From contig OX388347.1 of NCBI GenBank assembly GCA_947579665.1, forward strand, positions 40,060,943 through 40,124,942: a stretch of DNA of 64,000 nucleotides, given 5' to 3'. This stretch comes from Sympetrum striolatum (taxonomy: Eukaryota; Arthropoda; Insecta; Odonata; Libellulidae). Positions 48,348-60,430 of the stretch are shown one piece after another. A program made the translations under genes and the position numbers. Position 1 is the first letter of the stretch. Each line of letters opens with the position of its first letter. The notes under the pieces were generated by a model. That model searched no databases. It was not told the DNA's origin and saw only the letters and a program-made list of their open reading frames with translations.

Positions 48348-50785
48348 TCCTGAGTAAACAAAGCCAATTCTTGCTATTATTAAGATTTTGATTTAAATTG
48401 CCTAATTGAAGATTAGGAACTGTAAGGTAGTCTTTAAAAGTATGCGAATATTAAATAAATACTACGTTGAAATTTTCGTGTGAATGAATTCATAGACAGG
48501 CACATTTTCTTCAAGCCGAGTAAAAATAACAAAAATTTATGCAATATCACTGCAGCTACCGAAGCAAGTGGAAACTTGAATCACTTCTAATCCACCGAAG
48601 GTTAGCAGTTCACTTTGTCAACGAAAATGTCTTCAGAATCCCGATGCTAATCTAAAAGTATTTTACCAAGATCATTCACACAGCCGAATAAAATTCTTTC
48701 TCGCTTGTATTACGAAGATTTCTTGAATTCATAATGTTTTTCGATAAATTTTTAAATATTTATACATTTCACGGAAAGCGTAGCCGAGGATCTCCATTGG
48801 AACGTCAAAAGTCATTGGAAATCATTTAAGGAAACACTACCTGTATATTCATCCTTCAGACATAAATTACCTGAAGTATTCGATGGAGTTTAACCGTCTC
48901 CGAAACTACCGACTAATAACACCAACCATTACTGAAATTTCTTATTTCCAGCCAGCCAGATGCTTACACAGTCATTTTTTGGTAATTTAGTTCGGCTTTT
49001 ACTTGTTCAGGTGGCGGAAGTGAATCGCAACATTCAAGGAACGACTTTTAAATACTTGGAAGTCCTTTTAGAAGAATATCATAGTGTGAGCTATGGAAAC
49101 AGGTATGAAATCATAATCCATGGGGAAATTTCGCATTCAAGTGAATTTTCATGTGTATCACTTTTTTTACTGTACTGTTTTCTGGTGAGTTAAAGGAAAT
49201 GGCTATCTAATTGGATCGTTATTGAAGGTATTTATTTGATTTGTTTATAAGTAATATTTATTTCTGGATATTCGCAGTATTCACATTTCACAGAAAATTT
49301 TCTGGCTCTAGTTTGAATGAATTAAGATAGGAAAACGTGCAAGGGACCACTTTCGATTAAAGTTCTTAAACTGAGGATACCAAGATGAGACTTCGAGGTC
49401 TCTTTCTTCGTGTATTCATGTGCTACTAATTGACTTCATTTCGTCCAGTTTTTCATATGTATCGATGTATATTAAGGTAAATTTCTAGAAATTTACCTAT
49501 ATTAATATTTGGATAAAATATAAAACGTATTGATTGGGCCGTTTCTGACATCAGAGTCGTTCATTAATTCTTTCACAAATACAAACGATAACAGTGGAGA
49601 TCTAAATATCAATTATAATGAATTTCACTGAAAATACGCCTTATTCTCAATTTTGTGGTATTACATTCGGTCAATTCAGGAAACATTGAGATGAAAGGAA
49701 AGTTTACCTCCAGTATAACATCTTTAAGACGTGAGTCTTATGAATTACCTCATTCAGGTACTACTATGCCTATTCTATTCCTAGCAAGTTGATTAAATAA
49801 GATTGCGTCTAATGAGTTGATGCATTTTTAGCTCACCTTTACCGTAACTTATTAAGCTACCGATTTCCTCCTGCATTAAATTAATCATGCAAATTATACA
49901 TACGGAGCTAAGCAAGAGTTTGAATTGAAAAGTCAACCTATGAAAATTCATATGATCACGTACCTACCGATTTAGATGTTATAAAACTTACAGAGAACTG
50001 GGTTCCCCCTAGGATTAGAAATAAGAGGTGAAGAATCCACGGTAGTAATAAGGATTAGATAAGAGATAGACTAGTGCTTTTTTCTTACTTCAAACCAGAA
50101 AGTGATGTTTTATAAATAAAATTAGTATTTAGTTGTAATCACTGATGTTTGGTCACCATCCGATTTGTTCTTATGGATAAATTATTTTTTTTGCTGCGAT
50201 AAACTGTAACTTCGTTGCTTTAATTTCAGAAAAATTAGAATAGAAAAAGACATTGTCTGATTTTAGCCAGAAAATTATTTTGCATGGCATGTAGTAAATG
50301 GACAAATCTTAATATTCATTCATAAGCATATGTCGTTGATATGCAAAATAAATATCTATCCGAAAATCAAGGGATATATTGATACAAACAAATTGCCTCT
50401 CAATTGCATCACACCCATACTATAGACCACTAGAATCCTTCATACTTCACAGAGCTAGCGTCCTCTGCCAATAGAGGCTGCGCAACATATGACTGTGACG
50501 TCACAATATCTTGCCGCTCATCGGGCTACAAGGATTCGGTATTTTATGGGATTTTCTCGCATTCACGTTAAATAACTTTAAAACATTTATTAGTTCGATT
50601 TTAAGAGACAATTAACTGTAGGCATTTATAAAAAGGTTAATAATTACAAATTACTTGATTTTTGTATGCGAATATGTGGCGACATGAAGAGTAACTATCG
50701 ATTAGTTTAAGTGTATTTGAAGAAGCCTCAGGTCCTTCGTAAAATTATTTCTTCACCCCGAAAGTTTAAGAAATTGTGAGATGTC
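48348..50785. other. Intergenic region between Topors and Tax1bp3
   Basis: The divergent upstream regions of the two genes. It contains the presumed 5' UTR and promoter of Topors (from 48348 upward) and of Tax1bp3 (below 50785). One open stretch at 48961-49105 (+) starts after TTATTTCCAG and ends CAG|GTATGA, and could be an exon of a gene I do not recognise; no partner exon was found. A perfect 24-bp palindrome lies at 49475-49498. Confidence 0.5.
49475..49498. repeat. Perfect 24-bp palindrome
   Basis: The two 12-bp halves are exact reverse complements, centred on TTCTAGAA. That centre matches the TTCnnGAA core of a heat-shock element, though other readings are equally possible. Confidence 0.6.
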
Positions 50786-50797
50786 ATGTGTGCCAAG

Positions 50798-52911
50798 ATG
50801 GCATTTCAGCACCAGGCGGGTACAGCCATGGAATGCCTTAGCGTAAGTATTTTTCGCATGCATTTAAAATTTATATTTAAAGTTCCTCATGTAGTGACCG
50901 CGTTATCTTCCATGTGCATCCAAAATTCATGTAATGTATCTTCATTTTGTCAACCAGGCTTGTTATAGCGCTGAATCATAACAAGTGATTTCCTAAATAA
51001 TAATGGACTAATTGGTTTTTATGTTATTTTATTCACCTTATTACTAACTTTCCTCTGAAGGGCGGGGTTCCATCCTCCCTGTTATTGACTAATTTTTATG
51101 GGTTGTTTTCACTTTGGATTACAACTTAGTTATTTTCTATCAATAACTTTCTGTCATGATAATAAATTGAGACAAGATAAAGTGGTAAGAATTACAAATA
51201 TGCTACTCACAAAGAATTATAGTAGATTAAAGGTACAGTATCCAGCTTTAATTGTTTACTCCATTTGATAATTTGGGTCCACATGAAACATCCTGGGTAC
51301 TTTTATTTTGAGAACAAATATGAAGTATTCATGGAGTAAAAATTCATGGATAAATGATTGTGTTGAAATGCTAAGGTGAGTCATGCTTTTCAGGTGATTG
51401 TAAAGAGATCTGCTTCGTGATTCAATGAGTCCTTTGGTATTTCTTCAGTTGTAGTTATAAGACCAAATTTGATATGATGACCTAGCAGTGAAAGTTAGAT
51501 CGTAATTCATAATAAAAAGTAATTCTACTGCTTATGACTTTCTTATTTATTTAAATCTTCAGGTATCATTTATAACATTCTGGCATTGTTTCATCATTGA
51601 CTTCCATTGTGCCGTTTCATTAATGATGTGTTTAATTGTAATGTTCATGTAGTCCGTCGCAAAATAAGTGTACGCATCTTAACTGTATTCTTAAATCAAT
51701 GGGAATTCTTTATCAACTTTTTGAACGTCACATTCATCAAGGAAAAAATAGTGGGTTATTAAATTATAGTTTATGATTTATGGTCCTGCTATTCATAGAT
51801 CAATTGTTTTATTTGGATTAGTGTCTGTGATTATTTTTTCTTTAATATTTAGGTTTTCACTTGTCCTTTTAAGTGATAGTTGAATTAGTTTCTTAAGATG
51901 TTACACCTTTATTGTACAATATGAGGCCTAGGAAGTCTTCATCAGCCTAGATCTACCACAGGATCGAAATGGGAAATAATTAGATTTAGTTGTATGAGGA
52001 GGATAGTAATGCAAGTAAGGAAGGTATCTAGTGTAACATGCATACCTTTCCTTGTTTGTTATCCTTAAGGGAGGTTCTCCTTTTCACCTCAATGTATGGT
52101 CTCTATAAGGAATATGCTAGTGGATGATACCAATTGTGTCAATTCCCTTGTCCACTCAGTGCCCCGAACGGCTTATCAGATTGTTGTGGCCAGAAAGCTC
52201 AATTGGGAGGTCCCAGTCTTGCATGACTTTTTTCATGTATTATATTCATTGTGTTCCTGTTTTGTACCAGTATTTCAGAGAGATTGAAGATTATAATCTC
52301 CTTTAAATGATCATTCAGCCTTACATTAATTATGTATAAAATTGTCTTCTTGCAGATTCCAATCACATTACACAAAGAACCGGGGCTGGATACAGAAGGA
52401 AGAGAGGTTTTGAAGTGTGGATTTAAAATAGGAGGAGGAATTGACCAAGACTATCGGAAAAGTCCGCAAGGATATACTGATAATGTAAGAGAAAACCATA
52501 ATTTTCCAAGTTGTGAGATTATAATACTAGTTGTCAACATTCTTATTTACTCCACCAATTAAAGTCATTTTTTTGTAGAAAACATGCATGAATCTATAAT
52601 CTGTTCATATTCCCATTAACTTGAACTTTTCTCTTTGCTACTCAGGGAATATATGTCACAGAGGTACATGATGGTAGTCCTGCTGCAAAATCTGGTCTTA
52701 GAATGCACGATAAAATTTTACAGGTAAATGTTCAGCAACCTGATGTCCAACAAATGAAACTTCATTCTTTATTTTTCTGAAACCTTTTTTTTTATTATAG
52801 TGTAACGGATATGACTTCACTATGGTAACTCACAAGAAAGCAGTGGACTATATTAAAAAACATCCTGTTCTCAATTTGCTAGTCGCTAGGAAAGGTGTCA
52901 CTTCTACCTGA
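50798..52911 (+). CDS. Tax1bp3: Tax1-binding protein 3 (TIP-1), single-PDZ protein
   Basis: Exons 50798-50842, 52356-52484, 52646-52723 and 52801-52911 encode 120 residues, all GT-AG and phase 0. TIP-1 is almost entirely one PDZ domain. It binds C-terminal peptide ligands and can compete with scaffold PDZ proteins. The carboxylate-binding loop is CGFKIGGGIDQD, followed by NGIYVTEVHDGSPAAKSGL, the DKILQCNGYDF strand and the HKKAVDYIKKHPVLNLLVAR helix and strand. The protein ends GVTST. Two in-frame ATGs exist. The one at 50798 has a better context (A at -3, G at +4) and gives MAFQHQAGTAMECLS; the one at 50786 would add MCAK. A 1.5 kb first intron, 50843-52355, shows no other feature. Confidence 0.95.
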
Positions 52912-53659
52912 AAATATGGTCAAGAAATATCATTTTCTCTACTATCCACATCGAAATAGTTGTGATGTACCTGCTTATTGTGTTTGTCAGATAGATGTAA
53001 TTTATTTTTTATTACTGGACCGAGTATCATGACGTTGTAGGTCCCGTTCTGCTCACAATTATTTGATCCATGTTAGACGTGATGTCATTTAGCCTTAACT
53101 ACGTTGAAAATTTATTTGCACAAAATGATGATCAATTACTTTTCAAAGTTTTACTGTGATTTTATGACATTAGGTCATTAAGGGGGATGTTTAAGTCATG
53201 ATTTCGTAGGATTCCTGTATTTTTTAAATGTACAATCATGTATCATGATATAACTCGATCATTTCCTGGTTATAGTATTAATTTGTACATTCTGTATATC
53301 ATGGATAAATACTGCCAAATTTGTATATTGCGCACAAGCGCGGAAGCCAATGATTTATCTTACAAAAGTATTTGTATTAGTTTACAAGGGCATATACTGT
53401 ATATTTTCAATTTTAAGGAAAATACATTCATTGAAGTCATTTGTACTTCAATTGTGAAAAGGGCTGTAAGTTATTGCATTTTAAAAATTAAAATGTTTGT
53501 GAAATATTCAGCACCTTTTTCTTTCTATAAAAAAGCTGGAGGTAATGAATGCTCACAGGAAAATAGAGAGTATCAGCTGATATGCCAGGTTATTGAGGTA
53601 ACTTTTCAAAATGGAACTGAATTTTGGTGATAAGTTTTCTGAATTGTAGCATTGTTGTT

Positions 53660-53665
53660 AATAAA
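53660..53665 (+). terminator. Candidate poly(A) signal of Tax1bp3
   Basis: AATAAA 0.75 kb after the stop codon. The stretch between is AT-rich and probably 3' UTR; an open frame in it (53238-53630) shows no protein similarity. Confidence 0.4.
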
Positions 53666-54176
53666 GTGATCAAAAGTAATTAACTGAAATTCAAGAGGAA
53701 GTTTGTAGGGAAGCAATAAGTTGAATCCTGATGATGCTGGCTACATAGTCAGCAAAACAGCAAGGTATTTTATGTTATTAAAAATGTATTATCAATGACC
53801 GTATGATTCCAGAAACTCAACACCATGATACATGTGTACAGTGAAACCCTTTGCCTGAATCTACTCTCTACAATGCTAATTAACAAGTGTGCTCATTACT
53901 TTATATTTTGTATCCCTATTCAAGTTCATCTCTCCAAATGAATCTGGTATCTGGTTGTCCTCTCTTAAGTACACATTTCTCTGATCCCAGAATGAATGAA
54001 ATGAAGATGTTTCCTTAATTCATCAGCTGCTTTATTTTTATTCATTAAATTCCATTAACATTGAATTTTATTGTAGCCTATGCTACTGTTAGCTGTGTTT
54101 TATGTGCACTTGAGGTTATTCAACAAGAGAGTGATTTGCTTGATTTACTAAGAAGAGGAAAGAAATTTAGTACTGT
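53666..54176. other. Intergenic DNA without recognisable features
   Basis: AT-rich, nothing recognised on either strand. Confidence 0.5.
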
Positions 54177-54311
54177 ATTTCCCATCCCATAAGATGCACC
54201 CGATTTTTTGGGTTGAAATATACCAAACCCTACTAATCAGTGTGCATATTTTAATTTCGTAACATCAAAATTTAACATTTTAACATCTTATATGGTTTAG
54301 TGATGGGAAAT
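54177..54311. mobile_element. Short MITE with imperfect terminal inverted repeats
   Basis: The left end ATTTCCCATCCCATAAGATG pairs with the right end, inverted, ATTTCCCATC then CCATATAAGATG, with an extra six-base segment. There is no coding capacity. It lies downstream of Tax1bp3. Confidence 0.5.
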
Positions 54312-54796
54312 CCCATGATTTGAATTTAATGTTTACATTAGAAACAAGGATTTAACTAATATTTTCCTGATTTCTGAATCAAAACCTCTAATCATTAGTT
54401 CCTTTTGACTTATGACAGCTTTCTTGACCAAGGCAATCATTTTATGAACCTATTCTTTGCATCTTCCAACATAAGAATATAATAAATACATAATCCAGAT
54501 TTGGCTCCTTGCAACTACTTTCTTTTTGAAAACTTATGATTTTGAGGAAATTTGCTTCGAATGAAAAAGCCATGCTTAAAAAAATTCTATCTTGGAATAC
54601 TCAAGAAGTTGTATTTTTTGGAAGGCTTAAATAAGCTAAGGGAGCTCATTGAGCTAAATGGAGACTAAGATAGGAAATAAATTTGATTTTACAATGATAT
54701 TTTTTCACTGACATGACACTAATGAAATGCCCCAGGTAAGGCACTGTTGATGTTTGTGACATCTTTATGTCTGAAAGGAGCAACAATTCTTCATAA
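54312..54796. other. Intergenic DNA without recognisable features
   Basis: AT-rich, short open frames only, no similarity recognised. Confidence 0.5.
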
Positions 54797-55930
54797 TAAT
54801 AATAATAAATGGACTTTATTCAGGCAAGATTGAGACTAGAAAGTCTCTTCTTACACCTAACCCGTCTTGTGCGAAACAGAAAGAAAGAGATAGTTTGCAA
54901 AAGTACACAAAGAAAACTAGTATGTGGATTTTTAAAAAACCTAAGCTGAGGGCTCAGGAAAAAAGTTTCCACTGCAGGAAAACACTCACAGGAAGGGGAG
55001 TGTGAAAAACCTGCGAAATCTACAATAGAAAATTATATTTTTGATGAAGGAGAAAGAAAAGGGTTATGGTAGACAGGCAGTGAAAATATAAAAATTGTAC
55101 AAAAAGAAAGGAGAAAAAACATAACTGCATTACAAACAATCAGATAAAATAAATCAACTTGACTAAACTGACATTAATTATAGATGAATTAAAATAAACG
55201 TTGAACAATGGGAGATAAATCTCAAAGAAATGAAGAAAATGAAATTACATTAAAAAAAACATACAAATGAAACATTAAAAGGTCTAGTACACTGAAAATA
55301 ATCAGAAACATAGTTTATAGGAAAGTGTTAAAATACAAAAAGAGAAAATAAACAAAAAATATAATAAATTAAATAAAAAGATGTGCGAAAATCAAAAGGA
55401 TTAAAACATCTGCGGCTTGCCATTTGGAAAATACTAAAACATAATCTAAGTTAACTAATCGTTAATTTTTTACATATATTCATGACATGAGGTAGCGGAT
55501 CAGAACTGAACAATTGTGTAATAAGGTTGGGGTGATGGAGTTGTGAAATTAGGTGCATTTAAGTTCTGCTTTGGATAGTTATGAGATGATTGTGACAATA
55601 ACGCTTAAAGGTAAAAATGGTGGATGAGTTTTGCATTACTTGGGGAAGTGCGTTCCAGAGGGTAATAGCTGTAACTGTAAATGAATTGTGAAAGATCTCA
55701 GTTCTATGTTGAGGAATCAATAGTTGTTTGCGACCTCTTGTATTGCGATCATGAATGCAATCCAAAGACAAAAATAAAGAGTGAATGTAATTGGGAGATT
55801 TAGTAGATAAAAATTTGTTCGTGGTACAAAGAAAGTGATGCTTGCGCTGGAGATCAAGCTTTAGTAGTGAGAGTTTTGTGTAATAATCCGAAATGTGATC
55901 ATTGGGTAGCATGGTAAAATAATGGAGTTC
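54797..55930 (-). mobile_element. 5'-truncated non-LTR retrotransposon (LINE)
   Basis: On the minus strand, a frame from about 55912 to 55559 encodes the C-terminal end of a LINE reverse-transcriptase protein. It shows the usual final pattern: HHFLCTTNKFLS, then RGRKQLLIPQHRTEIFHNSF, ITLWNALPQ and FKRYCHNHL. A 3' UTR of about 700 bp follows. It closes with the hairpin AGACTTTCTAGTCTC, AATAAAGTCC and an (ATT)n tail at 54797-54812. The reverse transcriptase core is missing. Other copies of this tail are at 6601-6668 and 19780-19852, and of the UTR at 43060-43200. The clade is uncertain. Confidence 0.8.
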
Positions 55931-56626
55931 CCCTAAGTCAAGGCTTCTTCAATTAAATTCATTCTTAATTAAGGATTCTTGAAACTTATTTGGAGATATT
56001 TTGGCAGAAACCAATACCAGATAGTAGTAAACCAATACGAAATTGATATTTCACGTTTCAGAAATGTAGAATCACTAGCATCTTTTTGTCCAACTTGCAG
56101 TATGGAAAGGGTTTGTGAGCATAAGAATTTAATCCAAGCGACCCGAATTTTATAACCAATTTGAAATAATAACGACTTCTGAAAACCTCAAATGAATTAA
56201 TTCCTCACAAAATTAAAAATATGGAACAATGTCCTTTGGCAGAGAATTCAGAAACCCAAATTCCAAGTATTTCTTCCCTCAATCAATAGAAAACAGTAGT
56301 ACTGTCAAGATGCATGGTTCAACTACCATAATATTCTCATGTTTAGAAGCTGATATTGTATCTGAAATATAACGTAACATAAAGATAGCTACAAAAACAT
56401 GGCATTTCTTGGTTTAAAAATGGAATTGCTCTATTCTTAATGATATCACAGCGACATAACTCAGAATGCTAAATATTACTTCACACGACAGGAGTTTCAA
56501 TAAAAAAAATCAGACTTCGAAGTTCAATGATTAAATCATTACTTGATAAAACATCATACACGAAGTATGGTTCCTAATTAGAAATGTTTTCGAATGAGAG
56601 TACAAGAAATGCGAAAGAGAAGTCTA
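55931..56626. other. Intergenic DNA without recognisable features
   Basis: AT-rich, no open frame of note on either strand, up to the NDUFA5 poly(A) signal. Confidence 0.5.
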
Positions 56627-56632
56627 TTTATT
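56627..56632 (-). terminator. Poly(A) signal of NDUFA5
   Basis: AATAAA on the minus strand, 52 bases after the stop codon. Confidence 0.55.
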
Positions 56633-56684
56633 TACATAACCTATACAATATCAAACTATCAAGTTAACAACTTCAACACAATAA

Positions 56685-57322
56685 TTACTTCCCAATGGGC
56701 CATTGCCATTGATCTTTAGGTGTGGGTTGACACAAAGGTTCCCAAGGTTTCCATGCTAACATTTTCCGGGCTAAATTGAGTTCATTCTCTGCTTGAACTA
56801 TAACCTCTTCTATTTGTCCACAATTGATCTTCTCTTCAAGTTTGAATACATTTTGTTCCTTATTAGTGGAAGAAAAGGATATAGATATTAAGTTCTTTAC
56901 AGGAAAGTTGAGAATTTGAAAATATATCTTATTTTTAGATAGCTGACCAAAAAACTGAAGGATGTCAAGCTTTTGATAAGATTGATTTTACAATGTACGA
57001 CAAGTACAATTAAATGAGCTTAGATACATAAATTGACCATAAACATACCTTTTGAACAGCGTTATACCTATCTTGCACTATTTGTTCCGTATACTTTCGA
57101 TAGGCAGCGTCTTCTGGCATTTTTTGTAAAACCCTGAGTATTTTGCTATACAAAGCTCCGAGAGTATGATGTGGATTTTTGGCAACAGGGAGTAGAGTTA
57201 GATTTGTCGTCTGTAAAGAAGTAGAAAAAATATAGTTCATTTTTCTCGTATCGAAAATGTTTCATTCTGCAGGAAATAAATAATACGTTTCGGTTTACCT
57301 TCTTAATTGCACCAGAAGCCAT
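56685..57322 (-). CDS. NDUFA5: NDUFA5 (complex I subunit B13)
   Basis: Exons in transcript order are 57322-57299, 57210-57049 and 56858-56685, giving 119 residues (human 116). NDUFA5 is an accessory subunit on the matrix arm of mitochondrial NADH:ubiquinone oxidoreductase. Family blocks are clear: MASGAIKKTTNLTLLPVAKNP at the start (written here in part), LYSKILRVLQKMPEDAAYRK, EEVIVQAENELNLARKM, WKPWEPL and the terminal DQWQWPIGK. All introns are GT-AG and phase 0. The Drosophila counterpart is ND-13B. The gene shares a 190 bp upstream interval with NDUFB6 on the other strand. Confidence 0.96.
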
Positions 57323-57512
57323 TTTCTCCTTTTAACGTATCGCTTCAGTCAGAATCGAAAAGAATACCTCGAAAGTCTCGATATCAGTCGCTGCGCTAAT
57401 ATCGTAAGAATCGGGAATCGCAGTCAACAGTCGATTGTCTTCTTCTGTTTCAGCCGTATTTTAACATCTTGACTTAAGTTTTTGTTGGTGGCCCGTGGTT
57501 TTTAGCTTGAAA
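57323..57512. promoter_or_regulatory. Bidirectional promoter interval of NDUFA5 and NDUFB6
   Basis: Only 190 bp separate the two divergent start codons, so both promoters and 5' UTRs must lie here or overlap. No TATA box is evident. Several TCG/CGA-rich strings occur, including CTCGATATC, which resembles half of a DRE element. Confidence 0.75.
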
Positions 57513-58136
57513 ATGGCATCACAGACGGGGGGTGTGAAACCCTTCCCTATTGAGGGAAGGCTTGGGCGCGTGAGGGAAAGACTTATTGGTATGACTAATG
57601 AGGAACGTGAATGGAGGAAGAAATGGCTTAAAGACCAAGAGCTGTCTCATCGAGAGCCAGTCAAAGTACCAGAGGTTTTGAACCCAATTAGAAGGGCTTA
57701 CCGTATGCCCCTCGATAAAATATTTACTGCTTTAGCTCCAGTGCTCGTAAGTACTTATTAAATTCTAGCAATTTTGTTGCAACTAATTCTCGATTGAATT
57801 GCAAGGGTAATTTATCTTTTATAGGGGCAGGAGCGAGCTATTTTGGCTCGTTGGTGGACCGGTAAAGCCTTGTTATCTATATTTAGTGTATACTGTATCC
57901 ACTATTACTTCAAATATAATGCCAATGTAAGTAAAGGATTTAATGTACTTGTAGGTTATGTGTAGTCAAGATTTTAACTCAGATTTTTCTTGAAGGATTG
58001 GACAAGGAGGGGAGGATGGCGTGTAATTAAATCTCGAACGGCCGTTTACCCAGGAGATCCTGGATATCCCAAAGTGTCGGAACGTTCTAAGCCATCAGAT
58101 TATGCGGACGCAGGATTCAAGAACTCTCCTATTTAA
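57513..58136 (+). CDS. NDUFB6: NDUFB6 (complex I subunit B17)
   Basis: Exons 57513-57746, 57825-57926 and 57996-58136 encode 158 residues, all GT-AG and phase 0. NDUFB6 is an accessory subunit of the membrane arm of mitochondrial complex I with one transmembrane segment. The N-terminal part has the family block EEREWRKKWLKDQELSHREP. The single hydrophobic segment (about 90-108: ALLSIFSVYCIHYYFKYN) follows, then DWTRRGGWRVIKSR and a FPGD-like YPGDPGYPK tail shared with insect orthologues (Drosophila ND-B17). The start at 57513 fits the conserved MAS. A poly(A) signal lies at 58263-58268. Confidence 0.96.
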
Positions 58137-58262
58137 GGTCTCAGTTGAGCGTAAATATCTTAGTACCAGATACAATTTCGCTGCTATACAAATATGGAGG
58201 TTGATTAAGATTTGTTGATCATGGTGCCTGCATTTGTAAATATATTTCTAGTTTTAATAGAA

Positions 58263-58268
58263 AATAAA
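58263..58268 (+). terminator. Poly(A) signal of NDUFB6
   Basis: AATAAA 127 bases after the stop codon, followed by TG/GT-rich DNA. Confidence 0.55.
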
Positions 58269-59479
58269 GTTTCGGTTATGTTATCAATATTCGTTTGTTC
58301 TATTCCTTAAGATCCTTTACGTCGATTTTATTTAATTTTTCCAACCGCAGTAGTATTAAATCAGCGTTGCTACTAACCAGATATGAAATTCCAATTCGTT
58401 CCCATACCTAAAATGTTCATTTTTCTAAGCTAAAATATCCGTTCTGTCATAAGTGGATATTTTAGGTGTAACACGGTGTAAGAAAAAGCCAAACAACGTA
58501 TAGTGATAAACAAAAATTATTGCAAAATAGATGAATAACATGTTGTTTTTACATCTATTATTAAATTATATCTATTTACCCATCAATAAAAGCATTTCCT
58601 CTGTCTTTTGTGGTTTCTTAATGGCTACAGTATTTCATGTACGTCATTTTTTAAGCACAAATATATTTATCTTATCTTGAGAATTCCGCCGATGGCTGTG
58701 AATGAGGAAAGAGTCGCAAAATACTCCAAACACCATCAAAAATGACTCTTTCCTTACAAATATATTGTTTAATTTTATGTTCCTGAATGGAATTTCATGT
58801 CATTTTAATGCACAAAATGAACGGTAGAGATTTGAAGATTGTGCAGAAATGCTTAGCTTATGATGTCCATTGAGATTAATCACTCAATTGTACTTCCAAC
58901 CAAGTTTCTGAATCATGCTGTAGATTGAAGTGATTTTATTATTATAGTACCTCATAGTAGAGAGCCTGAGTGGAAAGTTTTCCATATCCCTCCTTGGGGG
59001 AGTTCACTCTGACTAGTGCGAACTCTTTACCTCATGTACTCAACAATACAACCTTCACATCCTCATGGTTGCCAGCTATTACTAATCATGCTCTTGTTTT
59101 TCTTCAAAATATACCATGCGTATGCCTGAGGAATTTGTTATTTGAGAGAATTTTTCAACACTGCTGTGCTTAGAAGAGACTCGCAGCATGAGAATGGGGG
59201 AAGGGATACCAAAGGTGGAGTATTCGGAGGTGGGGGTCGGTTGTCGATGCTCAGTCCACTGGTACCAGGAAGGCTCTCTTCTACGCAGTACTGTAATAAT
59301 TCAGCTGTTTTTTATACTCATATTCTCTACTCAAGGATGGTAGCTTGTCCAGGAGGTAGTTTGTTGAATAAAAAATTATTGCAACAACGCTGCTGTAAAA
59401 ATGTTCAAGCAGCCACTGGGATTTTAAATTTATTTAAGTTGATACATGCACAAAATCTTCAACATTAGGGAGTAATGTA
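58269..59479. other. Intergenic DNA without recognisable features
   Basis: AT-rich. No gene, RNA or repeat recognised; open frames near 58970-59468 have no known similarity. Confidence 0.5.
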
Positions 59480-60430
59480 TGTACATACATGAGTGTTCAA
59501 CCTTCACGTAGGTTCATTGCATCAAAATTAAAATTCGAAATCCCTGTTCAGTGTCATCCTCTTCCTAGTAGTTTATCTACCCTTTAAATCATCCAACATA
59601 CTTTATCTTTGTCTTCCCTTCTATTTTTTCCTCTTGAATTCTACCCTCAATTACTTTCTTTAGCAGCTCCTCTCCTCTCAATATTTGACCTACACATTTC
59701 CTCTGTCAATGCTCTATCACTTCAATTAAAACCCTCTCCTCCCCCATCATCTCCAGCACCTTTGCGTTTGTCTTCCTATCAACCCAACTCACTTGTTCCA
59801 TTCTACACCAAACCCACATCTCTAAGGCCTCCAAACATTTGATTTCCTCCTTTCTTAATGTCCACATTTCACACTAAAAGCAAAACACTCCAAACCAAGA
59901 ATTTTACCAATATTTTCCTGATTCCTTTATCAAGACCCAACCCATCAATCGTCTGGATATCTTACAGAATTCGCTTCTGGCCCACCCACCTTTACTCCCT
60001 AATCTATTACTTCTAAAGCTTCTTTCACCATTTCCTCTGCATATATATTAAAAAGTGTTGGTGACATGAGACACCCTTGCCTTACCCCTTCCCAATGCAG
60101 CCCATTCTGATTCCTCATCAGCTATCCTTACTCGTGCTGTTTGATTCAAGTACAAATTCTGCACCAATCCTGTCTTTCTAGTCCAATCCAATTTTCTTCA
60201 ATATTCTCATCAGTTTTGGCCACTGGACTATCAAAAGCCATTTCAAAATCTACAAAACATACACATACATCCTTCTTAAATTCCAGACTTTGTTCTGCAA
60301 GTACTCTAATCACCCATATTGCAACCCTTGTCCCTTTCCCTTTCTGAAAACCGATGGTCTTCACCAATTTGTCCTTTAATTCTCTGTTTAATCCCAGGGC
60401 ACTCAACCTATTTTGGTGCCCAGGCACACA
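59480..60430 (-). mobile_element. Decayed LINE reverse transcriptase fragment
   Basis: On the minus strand, broken frames read GFQKGKGTRVAIWVIRVLAE and VCFVDFEMAFD (RT palm start, about 60350-60220), then GVRQGCLMSPTLFNIYAEEM (about 60090-60035), then a frame-shifted EEELLKKVIEGRIQ-type C-terminal end near 59690-59600. The YADD region reads YPDD. Internal deletion and stops show it is dead. The motif style is that of arthropod RTE/BovB-like or related LINEs. It is a different family from the LINE at 54797-55930. Confidence 0.75.

Noticed and set aside
53238..53630. 130-codon open frame after Tax1bp3
   Set aside because: It lies in the probable 3' UTR, is AT-driven (Ile, Tyr, Cys, Lys rich) and has no similarity.
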